From Spiroplasma endosymbiont of Lasioglossum villosulum (lineage in GTDB: Bacteria > Bacillota_I > Bacilli_A > Mycoplasmatales > VBWQ01), in assembly GCF_964020195.1 (NCBI RefSeq), contig NZ_OZ026539.1, positions 500,299-564,298 on the forward strand: DNA of 64,000 nucleotides, in the 5' to 3' direction. This document shows positions 63,977 through 64,000 of the stretch, piece by piece; positions within the stretch are counted from its first letter, which is position 1, and every line of letters starts with the position of its first letter. The position numbers and the translations under genes were made by a program. The notes below the pieces were generated by a model that ran no database searches, had not been told where the DNA came from, and was given only the letters and a program-made list of their open reading frames with translations.

Positions 63977-64000
63977 AACTATTATTTTTAAAAAATTTAA

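Noticed and set aside
1-64000. tRNA or rRNA genes
   Set aside because: No cloverleaf-like segment with a GTTCRA-type arm or rRNA-like GC-rich stretch was found; the only GC-rich island is the hairpin cluster near 41.9 kb.

Overview
The window is a chromosome segment of a wall-less, very AT-rich mollicute, almost certainly a Spiroplasma. TGA is read as tryptophan in every long gene: conserved proteins such as RpoD, DnaG, GlyRS, Era and AckA are only full length when TGA is Trp, so many genes look shorter under the standard code. The core gene clusters, a plectrovirus-type Rep gene, an ISLre2-type transposase and spiroplasma-like lipoproteins fit the genus. No rRNA, tRNA or CRISPR was seen.

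Layout. 1-11.7 kb (minus strand): a prophage structural module transcribed as small terminase, large terminase, portal, a 940-aa virion protein, a small protein, scaffold, major capsid protein, a 259-aa protein and a fibre. It is decaying: the portal has an in-frame TAA and an IS30-family element sits inside the scaffold gene. 11.7-13.0 kb: an ISLre2-type transposase without a start. 13.0-14.2 kb: a long leader and two tandem SemiSWEET half-transporters. 14.3-19.7 kb: rsmB, PP2C phosphatase, Ser/Thr kinase, rsgA, rpe and thiN. 19.8-23.5 kb: three genes of unknown function and a broken mupG. 23.7-26.5 kb: a basic small protein and a frameshifted C39-peptidase ABC exporter with its partner. 26.5-34.6 kb: ybeY, cdd, era, recO, glyS, dnaG, rpoD and a Nif3/DUF34 gene, all intact. 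34.6-40.1 kb: a double-glycine leader peptide, a RadC-domain chimera, lemA, membrane proteins and an ABC exporter. 40.2-43.1 kb: an HUH Rep gene, a stem-loop that looks like a rolling-circle origin, a GC-rich hairpin cluster and a surface protein. 43.4-46.5 kb: surface proteins, a second copy of the double-glycine peptide, a broken lipoprotein and a gene remnant. 46.9-56.5 kb: rpsB, tsf, a membrane protein, pyrH, pta, ackA, a small His/Asp-rich peptide gene, nox, an alpha/beta hydrolase and lplA. 56.5-59.0 kb: a repeat-rich surface-protein gene bracketed by a 285-bp duplication of the lplA 3' end. 59.0-64.0 kb: a hypothetical protein, ABC ATPase and permease, and a GH85 endo-beta-N-acetylglucosaminidase lipoprotein.

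The main theme is contrast. Translation, replication, nucleotide and acetate-fermentation genes are intact. Phage, export, surface and glycan-degrading genes carry in-frame TAA stops or one-base changes in A or T runs. Most of those runs are one base short of the length that restores the frame, which fits slippage (phase variation or decay) or systematic homopolymer under-calling in the assembly. The TAA stops cannot be explained by under-calling.

The most interesting candidates are: (1) a possible bacteriocin-like set of a C39 exporter plus two copies of a double-glycine peptide, one running into a RadC domain; (2) a Rep / stem-loop / hairpin-cluster / surface-protein unit resembling an integrated rolling-circle replicon; (3) the surface-protein cassette between duplicated lplA ends; (4) an insertion of about 57 residues inside region 4 of the primary sigma factor.
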